NCBI GenBank assembly: GCA_018659375.1
Contig: JABJMO010000023.1
Location: forward strand, 1-56,055
Origin: Methanobacteriota archaeon
GTDB lineage: Archaea; Thermoplasmatota; Poseidoniia; Poseidoniales; Poseidoniaceae
Direction of reading: 5' to 3'
Length of the DNA: 56,055 bases
Shown: positions 18,361 to 27,137 of the stretch, in pieces
How the letters are laid out: each line of letters begins with the position of its first letter
Numbering within the stretch: the stretch's first letter is position 1
Translations under genes and position numbers: made by a program
The notes under the pieces: generated by a model
What the model saw: the letters and a program-made list of their open reading frames with translations, nothing else
What the model was told of the DNA's origin: nothing
Databases searched by the model: none

Positions 18361-18446
18361 GCCGAGATCGCATAGCCTGGTAGTGCGCGCGACTGGAAAT
18401 CGCGTGGGATCTTCCCTCGGGGGTTCAAATCCCTCTCTCGGCGCCA
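18361..18446 (+). tRNA. tRNA-Ser (GGA)
   Basis: Class II tRNA with long variable arm. Acceptor GCCGAGA (18361-18367) pairs with TCTCGGC (18436-18442); the anticodon stem CGCGA/TCGCG encloses the loop CTGGAAA with anticodon GGA at 18395-18397; the variable arm GGGATCTTCCC is a hairpin; the T-arm holds GGTTCAAAT. Discriminator G at 18443, then CCA is encoded in the DNA (18444-18446). No intron. A TATA-like TTAAAC lies about 28 bases upstream near 18330. Confidence 0.95.
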
Positions 18447-18483
18447 AAACGATTACAATTGAATCAACAGATTGATTGTTAGG

Positions 18484-18558
18484 TGGAGCCACTGGCGAGA
18501 TTTGAACTCGCGACCTCCTCATTACCAATGAGGTGCTATACCCCTAAGCCACAGTGGC
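18484..18558 (-). tRNA. tRNA-Thr (GGT)
   Basis: On the minus strand the acceptor GCCACTG (from 18558) pairs with CAGTGGC near 18488-18494. The anticodon stem CCTCA/TGAGG encloses loop TTGGTAA with anticodon GGT. The T-arm is standard (GAGTTCAAATC). The discriminator is T at 18487 and CCA is encoded (18486-18484). No intron. The gene converges on tRNA-Ser with 37 bases between their CCA ends. Confidence 0.95.
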
Positions 18559-18583
18559 GCAAAGGCAGCGAAATGCAAGATGA

Positions 18584-18589
18584 ATATAA
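18584..18589 (-). promoter_or_regulatory. Probable TATA box for tRNA-Thr
   Basis: TTATAT on the minus strand lies about 28 bases before the 5' end of tRNA-Thr at 18558, the normal distance for an archaeal promoter. The tRNA gene is isolated, so it needs its own promoter. Motif and spacing only. Confidence 0.5.
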
Positions 18590-18638
18590 CGGTTCGTCAA
18601 ATATATCAGTTAGGGAAATGGCATTTTTTGTTCACTAT

Positions 18639-18697
18639 TAGCCTCAAAGATTAATAGGCTATTTTACTGAAAAGAGGATAAGGAAGGCAACTTCCTT
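18639..18697 (+). promoter_or_regulatory. Structured leader with two hairpins before the small gene
   Basis: Two inverted repeats precede the ATG at 18707. TAGCCT (18639-18644) pairs with AGGCTA (18656-18661) around an 11-base loop. AAGGAAG (18680-18686) pairs perfectly with CTTCCTT (18691-18697) around GCAA, a GNRA tetraloop. The 5' arm of the second hairpin contains a Shine-Dalgarno-like AGGAAG, so folding could hide or present the ribosome binding site. The pairing is seen; the regulation is inferred. Confidence 0.45.
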
Positions 18698-18706
18698 GGA
18701 TGGGAT

Positions 18707-18895
18707 ATGATGGGAATCAGTTTAGAAAACAAAGTAGACATGAAAAGTCGGATGAAAGAATTACAATCACAAGTAGACGAACTAAAAGAGCTCGTAAATA
18801 CTCTACTCAGTGTTATTTGTGAAGAGCCAGATGGAGTGCACACCGGTGCTGCACCAACCATACCTGGTCAATCACACACTAAATTCTGTATGTGA
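18707..18895 (+). CDS. Small unknown protein, coiled coil, 62 aa
   Basis: An open frame of 62 codons with tandem ATGs at 18707 and 18710. Residues about 5-40 have heptad-like leucine/valine spacing (SLENKVDMKSRMKELQSQ then VDELKELVNTLLSVI) and look like one coiled-coil helix; the rest is short and polar and ends in FCM. No family recognised. Support for a real gene comes from the coherent coiled coil, a structured leader upstream and a stop codon one base from the stop of convergent rtcB, matching every other convergent pair in the window. It could dimerise or act as a small adaptor, which is inference. Confidence 0.6.
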   Translation: MMGISLENKVDMKSRMKELQSQVDELKELVNTLLSVICEEPDGVHTGAAPTIPGQSHTKFCM

Positions 18896-18896
18896 T

Positions 18897-20390
18897 TTAG
18901 CCTTTTATTACAATATTTGGACGCATTCTAACCACAGGTCTTGCTAGACCTGCACGGCTGGTTAAATCGATTACTTCATCAACGTCTTTGTAAGCCTCAG
19001 GGGCCTCTTCTGAAAGTACGTTTGGAGTCGAAGCATGGATCCGTATTCCCGCAGCTTCAAGACGTTTCTTGAGCGCTTTTCCATCAATAGTTTTCTTGGC
19101 CTTAGTTCTTGACAATGCCCTGCCTGCGCCATGGCATGATGAACCAAACGCTTGGTTCTGACCCGTTTGCGGCCCAGCCATAATCCATGACCCTGTACCC
19201 ATGTCACCAGGAACCAATACTGGTTGGCCTGTTTGTTGGAAACTTGCTTCAATATGTCCACTATCTCCAGCAAATGCTCTAGTAGCACCTTTGCGATGAA
19301 CGGCACATTGACAGTTTTTGCCGTGTAAATTATGGGTTTCGATTTTAGCGATATTATGAGCAACATCATACAAGGTTCTTGCTTCACCATCAATGCCCAT
19401 TTCCAATTTCAAAACCTCTCTTAGTCGATGTGCTAAAGCACTACGATTAGCGAACGCAAAATTTGCTGCCGCATTCATTTGGTTAAGATAATCTTGTCCG
19501 GCTTTTGAGTGCATAGGCGCACAAGCTAATTGTCGGTCCGACAAAGTAAATCCGTATTCCTCAGAGTGCCACCCTTCGGCAGTCTTACGATATTTTTGCT
19601 CTAGTTTTCTAGAATGCTCACTGCATACTTGATGGCCTAGTCCTCTTGAGCCAGAGTGAATCATGGCCAATAACTGCCCTTCATACAAGCCCCATTGTTT
19701 GGCAGTTTCTTGGTCAACCACTTGTTCAACAGATTGTAATTCCATGAAATGGTTGCCACTGCCTAAAGTTCCTAGTGCTCTAAGGCCCCGTTCTAGAGCT
19801 CTTGATGAAAGGTCGTTGTCAGCTACTTCTAGTAGTCCATTTGATTCCAGTACGGCAAGGTCCTCATCATAGCCAATTCCTAACTCGACAGCTGCTTGAG
19901 CACCACCTTGAGTAAGTTGTCTAATTTCTGCCATATTGATATCAAGTCCACCCTTGCCTGAAGCACCTGCAGGGATTCTTCCAGCAATTCTACCGCCGAG
20001 TTTTTTGATATTTGGCACATCATCGATAGTTGCTTCTAAGGCTAGAACCCTGACTCCGCAATTAATGTCAAATCCTACCGCACCTGGTGAAATTGCTCCA
20101 CCATTGTCGCCATAATCTACGTCAGTGGCAATCACGCCGCCAATTGGCAATCCGTAGCCAAAATGCCAGTCTGCCATTGCCCATGCTTCACCAACTATCC
20201 CTGGCAATTCTGCTGCGTTAACCAACTGTTCTGGACCCCTGTCATCAATATGGTTGCTGAGATGTTGTTGGTCAGTAACAATTCGAGCATCTACATTCAT
20301 TTTTCCATGGGCTTTTATTCTGACCGTTCCGTCATCTAGCGATTCAAGATGCTCTCGCCAGTCCTCGCCCATGGATGCGGGTGTCTGCAT
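18897..20390 (-). CDS. rtcB: RNA-splicing ligase RtcB
   Basis: GTP-dependent RNA ligase that joins 2',3'-cyclic phosphate and 5'-OH ends, the archaeal enzyme for joining tRNA halves after intron removal. Conserved metal and guanylylation residues are visible: Asp/Cys in GFDINCGVRVL, His in GSGNHFMEL, His in HSGSRGLGHQV, His in LYDVAHNIAKIE and the GMP-accepting His in FGSSCHGAGRALSR. Length 497 is typical of archaeal RtcB without an intein. The ATG at 20390 is preceded by AAAGGT; an internal ATG at 20372 is possible. Divergent from alaS. Its stop lies one base from that of the small gene. Confidence 0.96.
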   Translation of the reverse strand: MQTPASMGEDWREHLESLDDGTVRIKAHGKMNVDARIVTDQQHLSNHIDDRGPEQLVNAAELPGIVGEAWAMADWHFGYGLPIGGVIATDVDYGDNGGAISPGAVGFDINCGVRVLALEATIDDVPNIKKLGGRIAGRIPAGASGKGGLDINMAEIRQLTQGGAQAAVELGIGYDEDLAVLESNGLLEVADNDLSSRALERGLRALGTLGSGNHFMELQSVEQVVDQETAKQWGLYEGQLLAMIHSGSRGLGHQVCSEHSRKLEQKYRKTAEGWHSEEYGFTLSDRQLACAPMHSKAGQDYLNQMNAAANFAFANRSALAHRLREVLKLEMGIDGEARTLYDVAHNIAKIETHNLHGKNCQCAVHRKGATRAFAGDSGHIEASFQQTGQPVLVPGDMGTGSWIMAGPQTGQNQAFGSSCHGAGRALSRTKAKKTIDGKALKKRLEAAGIRIHASTPNVLSEEAPEAYKDVDEVIDLTSRAGLARPVVRMRPNIVIKG

Positions 20391-20481
20391 TTACCTTTGA
20401 GGATTGTCGATAAACTGGCAGATTACCCGTAGGGTTCAATACATTGTTTATGTTGGCAAGATTGTCCAGTAGGTGACTTCC

Positions 20482-23331
20482 ATGGTTATGGCTCCCATCG
20501 ATTTAGCAGTCTTTCATGAGAATGGCTACATCCGAAAACAATGTCGAGTAACTGGCTTATGGTTTTGGACTTCAAATCACGATCGTGATACTTGTGGTGA
20601 TACTAATGAAGATGAGTACACCTTTATTGGCAGTCCACTAATTAGTGGTTTTGATATGCGGGGAAAGGAACTAAAAGATGCCATGCGAGAAGCATTTCTC
20701 GGGTTTTTTGAAGAACGTGAACATACTCGAATAGAACCATATCCGATTCTGGCAAGGTGGCGCGATGACATTCACTTGACCATCGCATCTATTGCTGATT
20801 TCCAACCACATGTTACGTCTGGTCTAGTAGACCCGCCGGCAAATCCTTTGACCATTTCACAGCCCTGTATTCGATTAACAGATGTTGATGCAGTCGGGCG
20901 TAGTGGTCGCCATTTGACTACTTTTGAGATGATGGCTCATCACGTTTTTAACCGACCTGATGAGGGTAGAATGTATTACTGGATGGAAGAATGTGTCAGG
21001 TATTGTCATGAAATGTTTACCCAAACATTCGGTATAGATTCTAATGAAATTACCTACGTGGAAAACCCGTGGTGTGGTGGCGGTAATGCAGGCCCTGCAG
21101 TCGAAGTCATTGTTGGTGGGCTTGAATTAGCAACTCTAGTATTCATGAACCTTCATGAAGATGAAAATGGTGATGTTGAAATAAAAGGCGACAAGTATAG
21201 CGAAATGCCACTGCAAATTATTGATACTGGGTATGGACTAGAAAGGTTTTGTTGGGCTGCGGCAGGTACTCCAACAATTTACGAAGCAATTTATCCTCAA
21301 ACTGTGGCTTGGCTCAAGGACTTAGCAGGTTTTGAGGGAGTCGCAAAACAATGGCCTAATTTAGACCTTGACAAAATTCTTGGTGAAATGAGTCGGCTTA
21401 ATGGGATTATGAATATCGAAGCGGGTGTTGATGGTGAAGAACTGTTAGCCACCTTTTTACAAAGGCTGGCTCAACGTGGCATCGATATTTCTAGTGAGCA
21501 ATTCACCGCTATTACCGACCCACTGTCTAGGATTTATGCTATACCAGACCATCTTCACGCGTTATGTAACATGTTAGGTGATGGACTTGTACCATCTAAT
21601 GCTAAAGCAGGATATCTGGCAAGGATGATGGCACGTCGAACACTTAGAATGCGTGATGAACTTGGCATAGATGTATCACTAGCTGACTTAGCACTTCACC
21701 ATCTAGAGGTCAATTTGGGCAATAAAACCATGAAACAAACTCACGATGGTATTGCAACAATACTCAACCTCGAGGAAGCAAAATATGTTGAGATGTTACG
21801 TAAAGGGGAACAGGTAATCAAGACTATGCTGAGTGGGGTCGATAAGTCAACTGAAACTATTGCGGATGAGTTACTGTTTTCGCTCAATGATTCACACGGT
21901 ATCGCTCCGGAAATTGCGGTTTCATTGGCCGTACGTTCTGGCTGGAAATCAGTATCTCTTCGAACTGGATTTACCGCAGAGTTAGCGGAACGACATGCCA
22001 AGATGGCCAAGGATGCTGCCAAAGAAAATACCGAATCAACATTGATTGACGGAATTGAACATCTACCACCAACAAGTCCACTTTATTATGACGATGTATA
22101 CCAATTTGAGTTCGATGCAAGTGTCCTGTTTTGTGCAGAAATAAACCAGGAAGGTCTGCCTAAAGGTATCACCCACGGTGTAATTCTAGACCGTACTTGT
22201 TTTTATCCTGAAGGAGGAGGTCAAGAAGCTGATTTGGGCTTCTTGTCAACTGATTCTGTCCATTGCCAAGTTTTGCACGTTGCAAAGATTGGCAATCACA
22301 TTGTTCATCTTACCGATGGTCCGCTTAGTAACGGGGATTTAGTCCATGGTAGTCTTGATTGGAATCGTCGAAAACAATTGATGGATCATCACACCTCTGT
22401 ACATATTGTTGGTGGTGCAGTAAGACGAATTTTAGGCCCGCACATATACCAAGCAGGTGCTAACAAAGCAGTGGATTCAGCAAGACTAGATATCACTCAC
22501 TTCAACCGCTTGACTCGACAAGATTTAGACTCTATTGAAAAGATGGCTAATGAGGTGATAGTTCAAGTTCACAAAACAGAGAAAACTATTCTTAATCGTA
22601 AAGATGCTGACCGTAAGCATGGTTTTGATTTGTATCAAGGCGGCGCACCTAAAGGTAATACAATTAGAGTGTTGAGGATTTCAGATCACGATATTCAAGC
22701 TTGTGGCGGCACACACCACGATGAACTCGGGCAAATTGGCTCAATCCGTCTAGTCCGTTCCAATGCTGTGCAAGATGGAGTTGAACGATTACACATTGTT
22801 GCCGGACAAGCAGCGCTTGATTATGCAAGGGGCCAGGATGGAATCTTGCGTCAGACAGGCGAAGTGTTTGGTGTCAACGTGGCTGATGTCCCAAAAACCG
22901 CAGAACGATTCTTTGGCGAGTGGAAAGAACAGCGAAAGAGGATTGAGGCATTAGAGGCTGAAATCGTTCGTCTCAGAACTAGTGGTGGAGATGATTCCAG
23001 TGTATCTAAAGACGGAGTGAGGATTGTTATCATGGAATCAGACGGCGGGCTGAAAAACATGTCGAAAATGCTGAAAGAATTAACTCTAGATGATTCACAA
23101 CCAACCCTAGCGATATTAGGCTCGAAAGAAGGTGGTGGAAAATTAATGGTTGCAACTACAGAAAATTCAATCGCTAGTGAGAAGTATAACGCAATAGAGA
23201 TACTTCAAGGAATTATTCCACATATTTCCGGAGGGGGTGGTGGAAGGCCAACTTTTGCTCAAGGAGGAGGCTCAAACCCTGAAGGTTTGCAAAACTCATT
23301 CGATGCTGCTAAGGCTATGTTAGGAATCTAA
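20482..23331 (+). CDS. alaS: Alanyl-tRNA synthetase
   Basis: Class II synthetase of the archaeal AlaRS type, 949 residues. The archaeal N-terminal extension (RKQCRVTGLWFWTSNHDRDT) precedes the catalytic core (ISQPCIRLTDVDAVGRSGRH, TTFEMMAHHVFN, GYGLERFCW). The editing domain that removes mischarged Ser/Gly has the metal-site HHTSVHIVGGA and CGGTHHDELGQIG. The C-terminus is the glycine-rich ISGGGGGRPTFAQGGG found in archaeal AlaRS. AGGTG at 20471-20475 favours ATG 20482 over GTG 20473. The TAA stop overlaps the stop of the convergent Nudix gene by four bases. Confidence 0.96.
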   Translation: MVMAPIDLAVFHENGYIRKQCRVTGLWFWTSNHDRDTCGDTNEDEYTFIGSPLISGFDMRGKELKDAMREAFLGFFEEREHTRIEPYPILARWRDDIHLTIASIADFQPHVTSGLVDPPANPLTISQPCIRLTDVDAVGRSGRHLTTFEMMAHHVFNRPDEGRMYYWMEECVRYCHEMFTQTFGIDSNEITYVENPWCGGGNAGPAVEVIVGGLELATLVFMNLHEDENGDVEIKGDKYSEMPLQIIDTGYGLERFCWAAAGTPTIYEAIYPQTVAWLKDLAGFEGVAKQWPNLDLDKILGEMSRLNGIMNIEAGVDGEELLATFLQRLAQRGIDISSEQFTAITDPLSRIYAIPDHLHALCNMLGDGLVPSNAKAGYLARMMARRTLRMRDELGIDVSLADLALHHLEVNLGNKTMKQTHDGIATILNLEEAKYVEMLRKGEQVIKTMLSGVDKSTETIADELLFSLNDSHGIAPEIAVSLAVRSGWKSVSLRTGFTAELAERHAKMAKDAAKENTESTLIDGIEHLPPTSPLYYDDVYQFEFDASVLFCAEINQEGLPKGITHGVILDRTCFYPEGGGQEADLGFLSTDSVHCQVLHVAKIGNHIVHLTDGPLSNGDLVHGSLDWNRRKQLMDHHTSVHIVGGAVRRILGPHIYQAGANKAVDSARLDITHFNRLTRQDLDSIEKMANEVIVQVHKTEKTILNRKDADRKHGFDLYQGGAPKGNTIRVLRISDHDIQACGGTHHDELGQIGSIRLVRSNAVQDGVERLHIVAGQAALDYARGQDGILRQTGEVFGVNVADVPKTAERFFGEWKEQRKRIEALEAEIVRLRTSGGDDSSVSKDGVRIVIMESDGGLKNMSKMLKELTLDDSQPTLAILGSKEGGGKLMVATTENSIASEKYNAIEILQGIIPHISGGGGGRPTFAQGGGSNPEGLQNSFDAAKAMLGI

Positions 23332-24050
23332 AGCGTGGCTTGCAGCGCTTGTGAATCAAAGAATGATACTGCATTTTCTAATGCTTCCTTTGGACTGAAC
23401 CATAATGCTTCTTCTATTTCTTCAGTTTGTAGTACCAATTGGCTGAGATCTCCATTCCATGCTGCTTGGTAAGTAAAGGAGACAAATGAAATACCTTCAT
23501 CATTAAATATTTTTTGAGTTATTACTGGTTTTATATCGTTTAATTGGATGTCAATACCTAATTCTTCCATAGTCTCTCTTACACAGCCGATTGATGGGTG
23601 TTCATCATGATCCATATATCCACCTGGTAATGTCCAAAAGCCAGTAAAATGACCACGTTTGACCTTAGCCAACAATACCTGTCCTGATTCATTTCTAATT
23701 ATTACCTTAGATACTAGTCGGTGAATACTTCGATAAATCGATTCTCTGGCTACTGGATGTACTGAATTATCCGAAATAACACTATCTTTCCATGCCCAGT
23801 CTTCAGGCCATGAAATTTTTGGATAGGCTTTGATTACTTTGATTACTTGGTTACCAAAAACAATTCTAATAGTTAGCTTAGCATCATATTCAATGCCTTG
23901 GTTAGCAACTTCTTCAATGGTAGGGAAGCGTAAAATCTCTTGGTTACTAACTCGACCTTTGATAGGTTTTTGCGGTCCGTTACCTTGTTGGTCAACCAGC
24001 AATACTTTGCCGTCGTGTTCAAGATACACAACAACATCAGGGTGGCTCAT
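23328..24050 (-). CDS. Nudix hydrolase with N-terminal extra domain
   Basis: The C-terminal half contains a perfect Nudix box, GYMDHDEHPSIGCV followed by RETMEELGI (pattern G-x5-E-x7-R-E-U-x-E-E-x-G-U), in the setting VIIRNESGQVLLAKVKRG and FWTLPGG. Such enzymes cleave nucleoside diphosphates linked to another group; the substrate is unknown here. The first about 105 residues are unusual: VVVYLEHDGKVLLVDQQGNG resembles the first strand pair of a Nudix fold without a Nudix box, suggesting a degenerate duplicated domain. Length 240. Divergent from the MBL-fold gene; its stop overlaps that of alaS. Confidence 0.88.
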   Translation of the reverse strand: MSHPDVVVYLEHDGKVLLVDQQGNGPQKPIKGRVSNQEILRFPTIEEVANQGIEYDAKLTIRIVFGNQVIKVIKAYPKISWPEDWAWKDSVISDNSVHPVARESIYRSIHRLVSKVIIRNESGQVLLAKVKRGHFTGFWTLPGGYMDHDEHPSIGCVRETMEELGIDIQLNDIKPVITQKIFNDEGISFVSFTYQAAWNGDLSQLVLQTEEIEEALWFSPKEALENAVSFFDSQALQATL

Positions 24051-24119
24051 ATCTGTTCCTATATCCCATTATGTTTAATCATTGACAATAACATCCAAGA
24101 CATCGAAATTATAGAATAA

Positions 24120-24845
24120 ATGCTTCTAGACCTATCTATGCAGATGCAACAATTGAATACTGAGGGATGGGCTAAAACCTACTTAATCTGGGATGACGAA
24201 TCAAAGGAAGCGGCTATAATAGATCCGGTTTATGATTTTACTAATTCCTATTTATCGACTATTGAAAAAATGGACTTGACATTAACAATGTGTATTGCAA
24301 CTCATACGCATGCTGACCATATTACTGGCTGTTTTACTATTGCTGAGTCTGTGGGCTGCCATTACGTCATGTGGCATTCTACACCGTCACTTGGTGTGTC
24401 CAAATTCGTGAATTCTGATAGTGTTTTGAGTATTGGAAATCATTCTATGACTTTTTATCATGTTCCTGGCCATACCGAAGATTCGATGCTTGTAGTTACT
24501 TCAAAGCATGTTTTTACTGGAGATTTTCTGTTTACCGGCGATGGTGGTGTGGGACGAGATGATTTACCCAGTGGTCGAGAACAGGCACACTGGGATTCAC
24601 TTCAAGTCATGAACCGATTGTCCGGAGATTTACTAGTCTGTACTGGTCATGAAGCACCTGATGTCGAAATGCAAACATTGGATTGGAATAGGGATAATAA
24701 TCCAATACTCAATATGAATAATTTCACTGAGTATGCTGTTTGGCAAAAGTCTACAACAGAACAACTTGGTTATGTTTCTAAAATCAAAGTAGCCCTCCCA
24801 GCAAATATTTTTGCTGAGATTCCTGATGAAATTCCTTGGATGTAA
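24120..24845 (+). CDS. MBL-fold metallo-hydrolase, ETHE1/glyoxalase II-like
   Basis: A 241-residue metallo-beta-lactamase-fold protein. Metal ligands: ATHTHADHITG (HxHxDH motif, about residues 60-70), VPGHTEDSML, FTGDFLFTGDGGVGR and a final His in CTGHEAPD. The arrangement HADHITG and GDxLFxGGxGR is that of the ETHE1-like persulfide dioxygenase/glyoxalase II branch. A persulfide dioxygenase would oxidise glutathione or CoA persulfide; archaea mostly lack glutathione, so the substrate is open. ATG 24120 is used; ATG 24138 is also possible. The stop is four bases from the convergent membrane protein gene. Confidence 0.82.
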   Translation: MLLDLSMQMQQLNTEGWAKTYLIWDDESKEAAIIDPVYDFTNSYLSTIEKMDLTLTMCIATHTHADHITGCFTIAESVGCHYVMWHSTPSLGVSKFVNSDSVLSIGNHSMTFYHVPGHTEDSMLVVTSKHVFTGDFLFTGDGGVGRDDLPSGREQAHWDSLQVMNRLSGDLLVCTGHEAPDVEMQTLDWNRDNNPILNMNNFTEYAVWQKSTTEQLGYVSKIKVALPANIFAEIPDEIPWM

Positions 24846-24849
24846 TGGC

Positions 24850-26001
24850 TTATTTTATCGGGTTCTTGGGGATAATTCCGTTATTTTGACTCTTTGGTAA
24901 TGCTTGTAAATCAGCAAATGTCAGTTGCTTTGTTGGTGTTTCACTAATTTGTGTTAATCTTTCATCCATGGACATTTGAGCAATGAATTCTATCCTACCT
25001 CTGGTTCTTGTCAAATCATATGACAAGGGTTCAAGATTTTGGACTATTTGATGCTCAAATTCGTCCTTGACTTTTTGTCCTCGCCAGACCGAGTAGCCCC
25101 ATCGGTAGGCAATTCCAACAATTGCCGCACCGTAAAGCAATAACAATATTGTTGCAGCAAATACCACTGGGTTACCATCTCTTGCTTGGTCTAATAAATT
25201 CCTAGCAATCAAAAAGAGCAAACCGATTCCTACCACTGGTTTTAGAATGCTTTCGAGCCACTGATCTACCGGTACCAATCTACCCTTCGCAGGGTCAACA
25301 AATACCAAATCTGATTCAAACGCAGTGTTTAGTACGCCTAGGATTCCAAGCATTATGATATAAAGTCCTGAAGCAATAATGAATTCACTTGGGTTAGATT
25401 CTAATTTGAAAATCCAATGAACGATTAACCAGGCAAATAATCCCAAGAAAGCCCCCTGTGGCACATAATTAAAATGTATGACATGGTTAGAAAATTCGTT
25501 AACTTTGCCTGATTCTTCTATTGAACCTCTGTGTGGTTTAGGAATATGTATGACTTGCCAATGTAGTACTTTTTCCATTTGCTTGAGAGTATTAATGAGT
25601 AACTTCTTCTTGATTAATAAATACTCAATCAAAATTAGTATTGGCAACCCTAGAACTATTATTGGGAGAGCCATGATTACTGCCAGAGGAAAAATAATCA
25701 AAGTTGGTAGTAAAATAAAATGTGAAAGTGTTAGTGGATGAAATAAATCTGCTTCAATTAAGCGCTGCTTTGATGGTTTTATCTTTAGGCCCCTTGCTAA
25801 GTCATTTAGTGTTGTCCTGAACGGAGAGACTTGACGCCCTGCATCAATAATTTGTCTTACTGAGTTACGATACTGAGATTCTTCATGACCAATTCCAATA
25901 AAGAAACTCCAAGCTAATCTCATTGGCAAGGCCATCACTATTGGTATTGACAGGATTGCTGTAGCCCACAGCAGTCCAGATACATCTAGTTCCGCAGCCA
26001 T
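24850..26001 (-). CDS. Unknown multi-pass membrane protein, 383 aa
   Basis: No family recognised. About seven hydrophobic segments are visible: LLWATAILSIPIVMALPM near the start, two adjacent ones in FILLPTLIIFPLAVIMALP and IIVLGLPILILIEYLLI, then GAFLGLFAWLIVHWIF, IIASGLYIIMLGILGVL, VVGIGLLFLIARNLL and VVFAATILLLLYGAAIVGI. A polar loop (about residues 135-185) and a charged C-terminal tail of about 80 residues are cytoplasmic by the positive-inside rule. Divergent from serA across 99 bases holding a palindrome. Function not inferable. Confidence 0.75.
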   Translation of the reverse strand: MAAELDVSGLLWATAILSIPIVMALPMRLAWSFFIGIGHEESQYRNSVRQIIDAGRQVSPFRTTLNDLARGLKIKPSKQRLIEADLFHPLTLSHFILLPTLIIFPLAVIMALPIIVLGLPILILIEYLLIKKKLLINTLKQMEKVLHWQVIHIPKPHRGSIEESGKVNEFSNHVIHFNYVPQGAFLGLFAWLIVHWIFKLESNPSEFIIASGLYIIMLGILGVLNTAFESDLVFVDPAKGRLVPVDQWLESILKPVVGIGLLFLIARNLLDQARDGNPVVFAATILLLLYGAAIVGIAYRWGYSVWRGQKVKDEFEHQIVQNLEPLSYDLTRTRGRIEFIAQMSMDERLTQISETPTKQLTFADLQALPKSQNNGIIPKNPIK

Positions 26002-26051
26002 GTCCCGCTCAAACTAGTCTAACTGCTAATCCGGTTTGAATAGTTTGGCTG

Positions 26052-26065
26052 ACAATTAAAATTGT
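26052..26065. repeat. Palindrome in the divergent promoter region before serA
   Basis: ACAATTAAAATTGT is a perfect inverted repeat (6-bp arms, 2-bp centre) midway between the starts of the divergent membrane-protein gene (26001) and serA (26101). AT-rich palindromes here may be regulator sites or overlapping divergent TATA elements. Only the symmetry is observed. Confidence 0.4.
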
Positions 26066-26100
26066 GTCAAGTTTATCGACCATGGGGGTTTCCCGAATAT

Positions 26101-27084
26101 ATGGGCAGAATTGCGGTAACAGACGGTATTTCTGAGGAAGCAAAATCTTTGCTCGAGAAAAGCGGTCATGAAGTTGTAGTGAAATTCTATTCAATGGATG
26201 AGTTGCTAGATGGTGCGTTGGCAAATTTTGATGCGGTAATTGTCAGAAGTGCTACTAAAATTACCGCTGAAGTCATATCAGCTTCCAAGCCCGGAATCTC
26301 AGTTATCGGAAGGGCTGGCGTAGGTGTCGACAATATAGATCTCCAGGCAGCCGGTAAGGCTGGAATATCAGTTGTTAATGCACCTAGAGCTTCTACCCAG
26401 TCAGTGGTTGAATTGACCATTGGCCACCTTTTATCTTCAGTTCGTAAAGTCCCTAAATCAGACAGGTCACTTAGAGACGGACAGTGGGCAAAAAAAGCCA
26501 TGAAGGGTTCGGAACTGTCTGGGAAAACTCTAGGTTTAGTCGGATTTGGCAGAATTGCCCAAGGTGTTGGGGCAATTGCCCAAGTTTTGGGGATGACTGT
26601 CCACGCATTTGATCCATATTTGCCTCCTAAGGTTGCCAAAAGTCAGAATACTAGGTTGCACAAATCAGTTGAAGACCTTTTTTCTAACTGTACACACATA
26701 TCGATTCATTGTAATTTAACCGAGGAAACTCACCACTTAGTCAATTATGAGATGATTAATAAAATGCCAGGCAAATCTCCAGATGGGGTGAAATGTGGCA
26801 ATCATATAGTCAACTGTGCACGTGGTGGTATAGTCAATGAAGCCGATGTTCTCAAGGCGCTTAATGATGAATCCCTGACTACTGCGGCATTAGATGTCTT
26901 TGAGGTAGAACCTGTTAGGGCTGATTATGAGTTATGTCAACATCCAAACTTTCACGGTACTCCGCATATAGGAGCAGCTACAATAGAAGCACAGCGAAGG
27001 GTAGGGACTGACATTTCTAAAAATGTAATGTCTGTTTTGAAAGGCAAGAAGTGTGACTATATTGTTAACAAAAAGTATCTTTGA
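26101..27084 (+). CDS. serA: D-3-phosphoglycerate dehydrogenase (short form)
   Basis: D-isomer-specific 2-hydroxyacid dehydrogenase of the SerA branch, making 3-phosphohydroxypyruvate for serine synthesis. The NAD-binding motif is GLVGFGRIAQGVGAIAQ; catalytic Arg lies in NCARGGIVNEADV, Glu in DVFEVEPV and His in TPHIGAATIEA. Length is 327, so the C-terminal ASB and ACT domains that give serine feedback control are absent; this is the short form. ATG 26101 (MGRIAVTDGIS) fits the family; the frame is open from 26062 but those residues do not belong. glyA, which acts on serine, is also in the window. Another hydroxyacid substrate is possible. Confidence 0.85.
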   Translation: MGRIAVTDGISEEAKSLLEKSGHEVVVKFYSMDELLDGALANFDAVIVRSATKITAEVISASKPGISVIGRAGVGVDNIDLQAAGKAGISVVNAPRASTQSVVELTIGHLLSSVRKVPKSDRSLRDGQWAKKAMKGSELSGKTLGLVGFGRIAQGVGAIAQVLGMTVHAFDPYLPPKVAKSQNTRLHKSVEDLFSNCTHISIHCNLTEETHHLVNYEMINKMPGKSPDGVKCGNHIVNCARGGIVNEADVLKALNDESLTTAALDVFEVEPVRADYELCQHPNFHGTPHIGAATIEAQRRVGTDISKNVMSVLKGKKCDYIVNKKYL

Positions 27085-27137
27085 TAACCTTAATTTCAAT
27101 AACCATTGGTGACATGAATTACATATAGTGTGGTACT

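Noticed and set aside
18280-18528. Minus-strand open frame of 82 codons
   Set aside because: It covers tRNA-Ser and part of tRNA-Thr and consists of tRNA antisense sequence.
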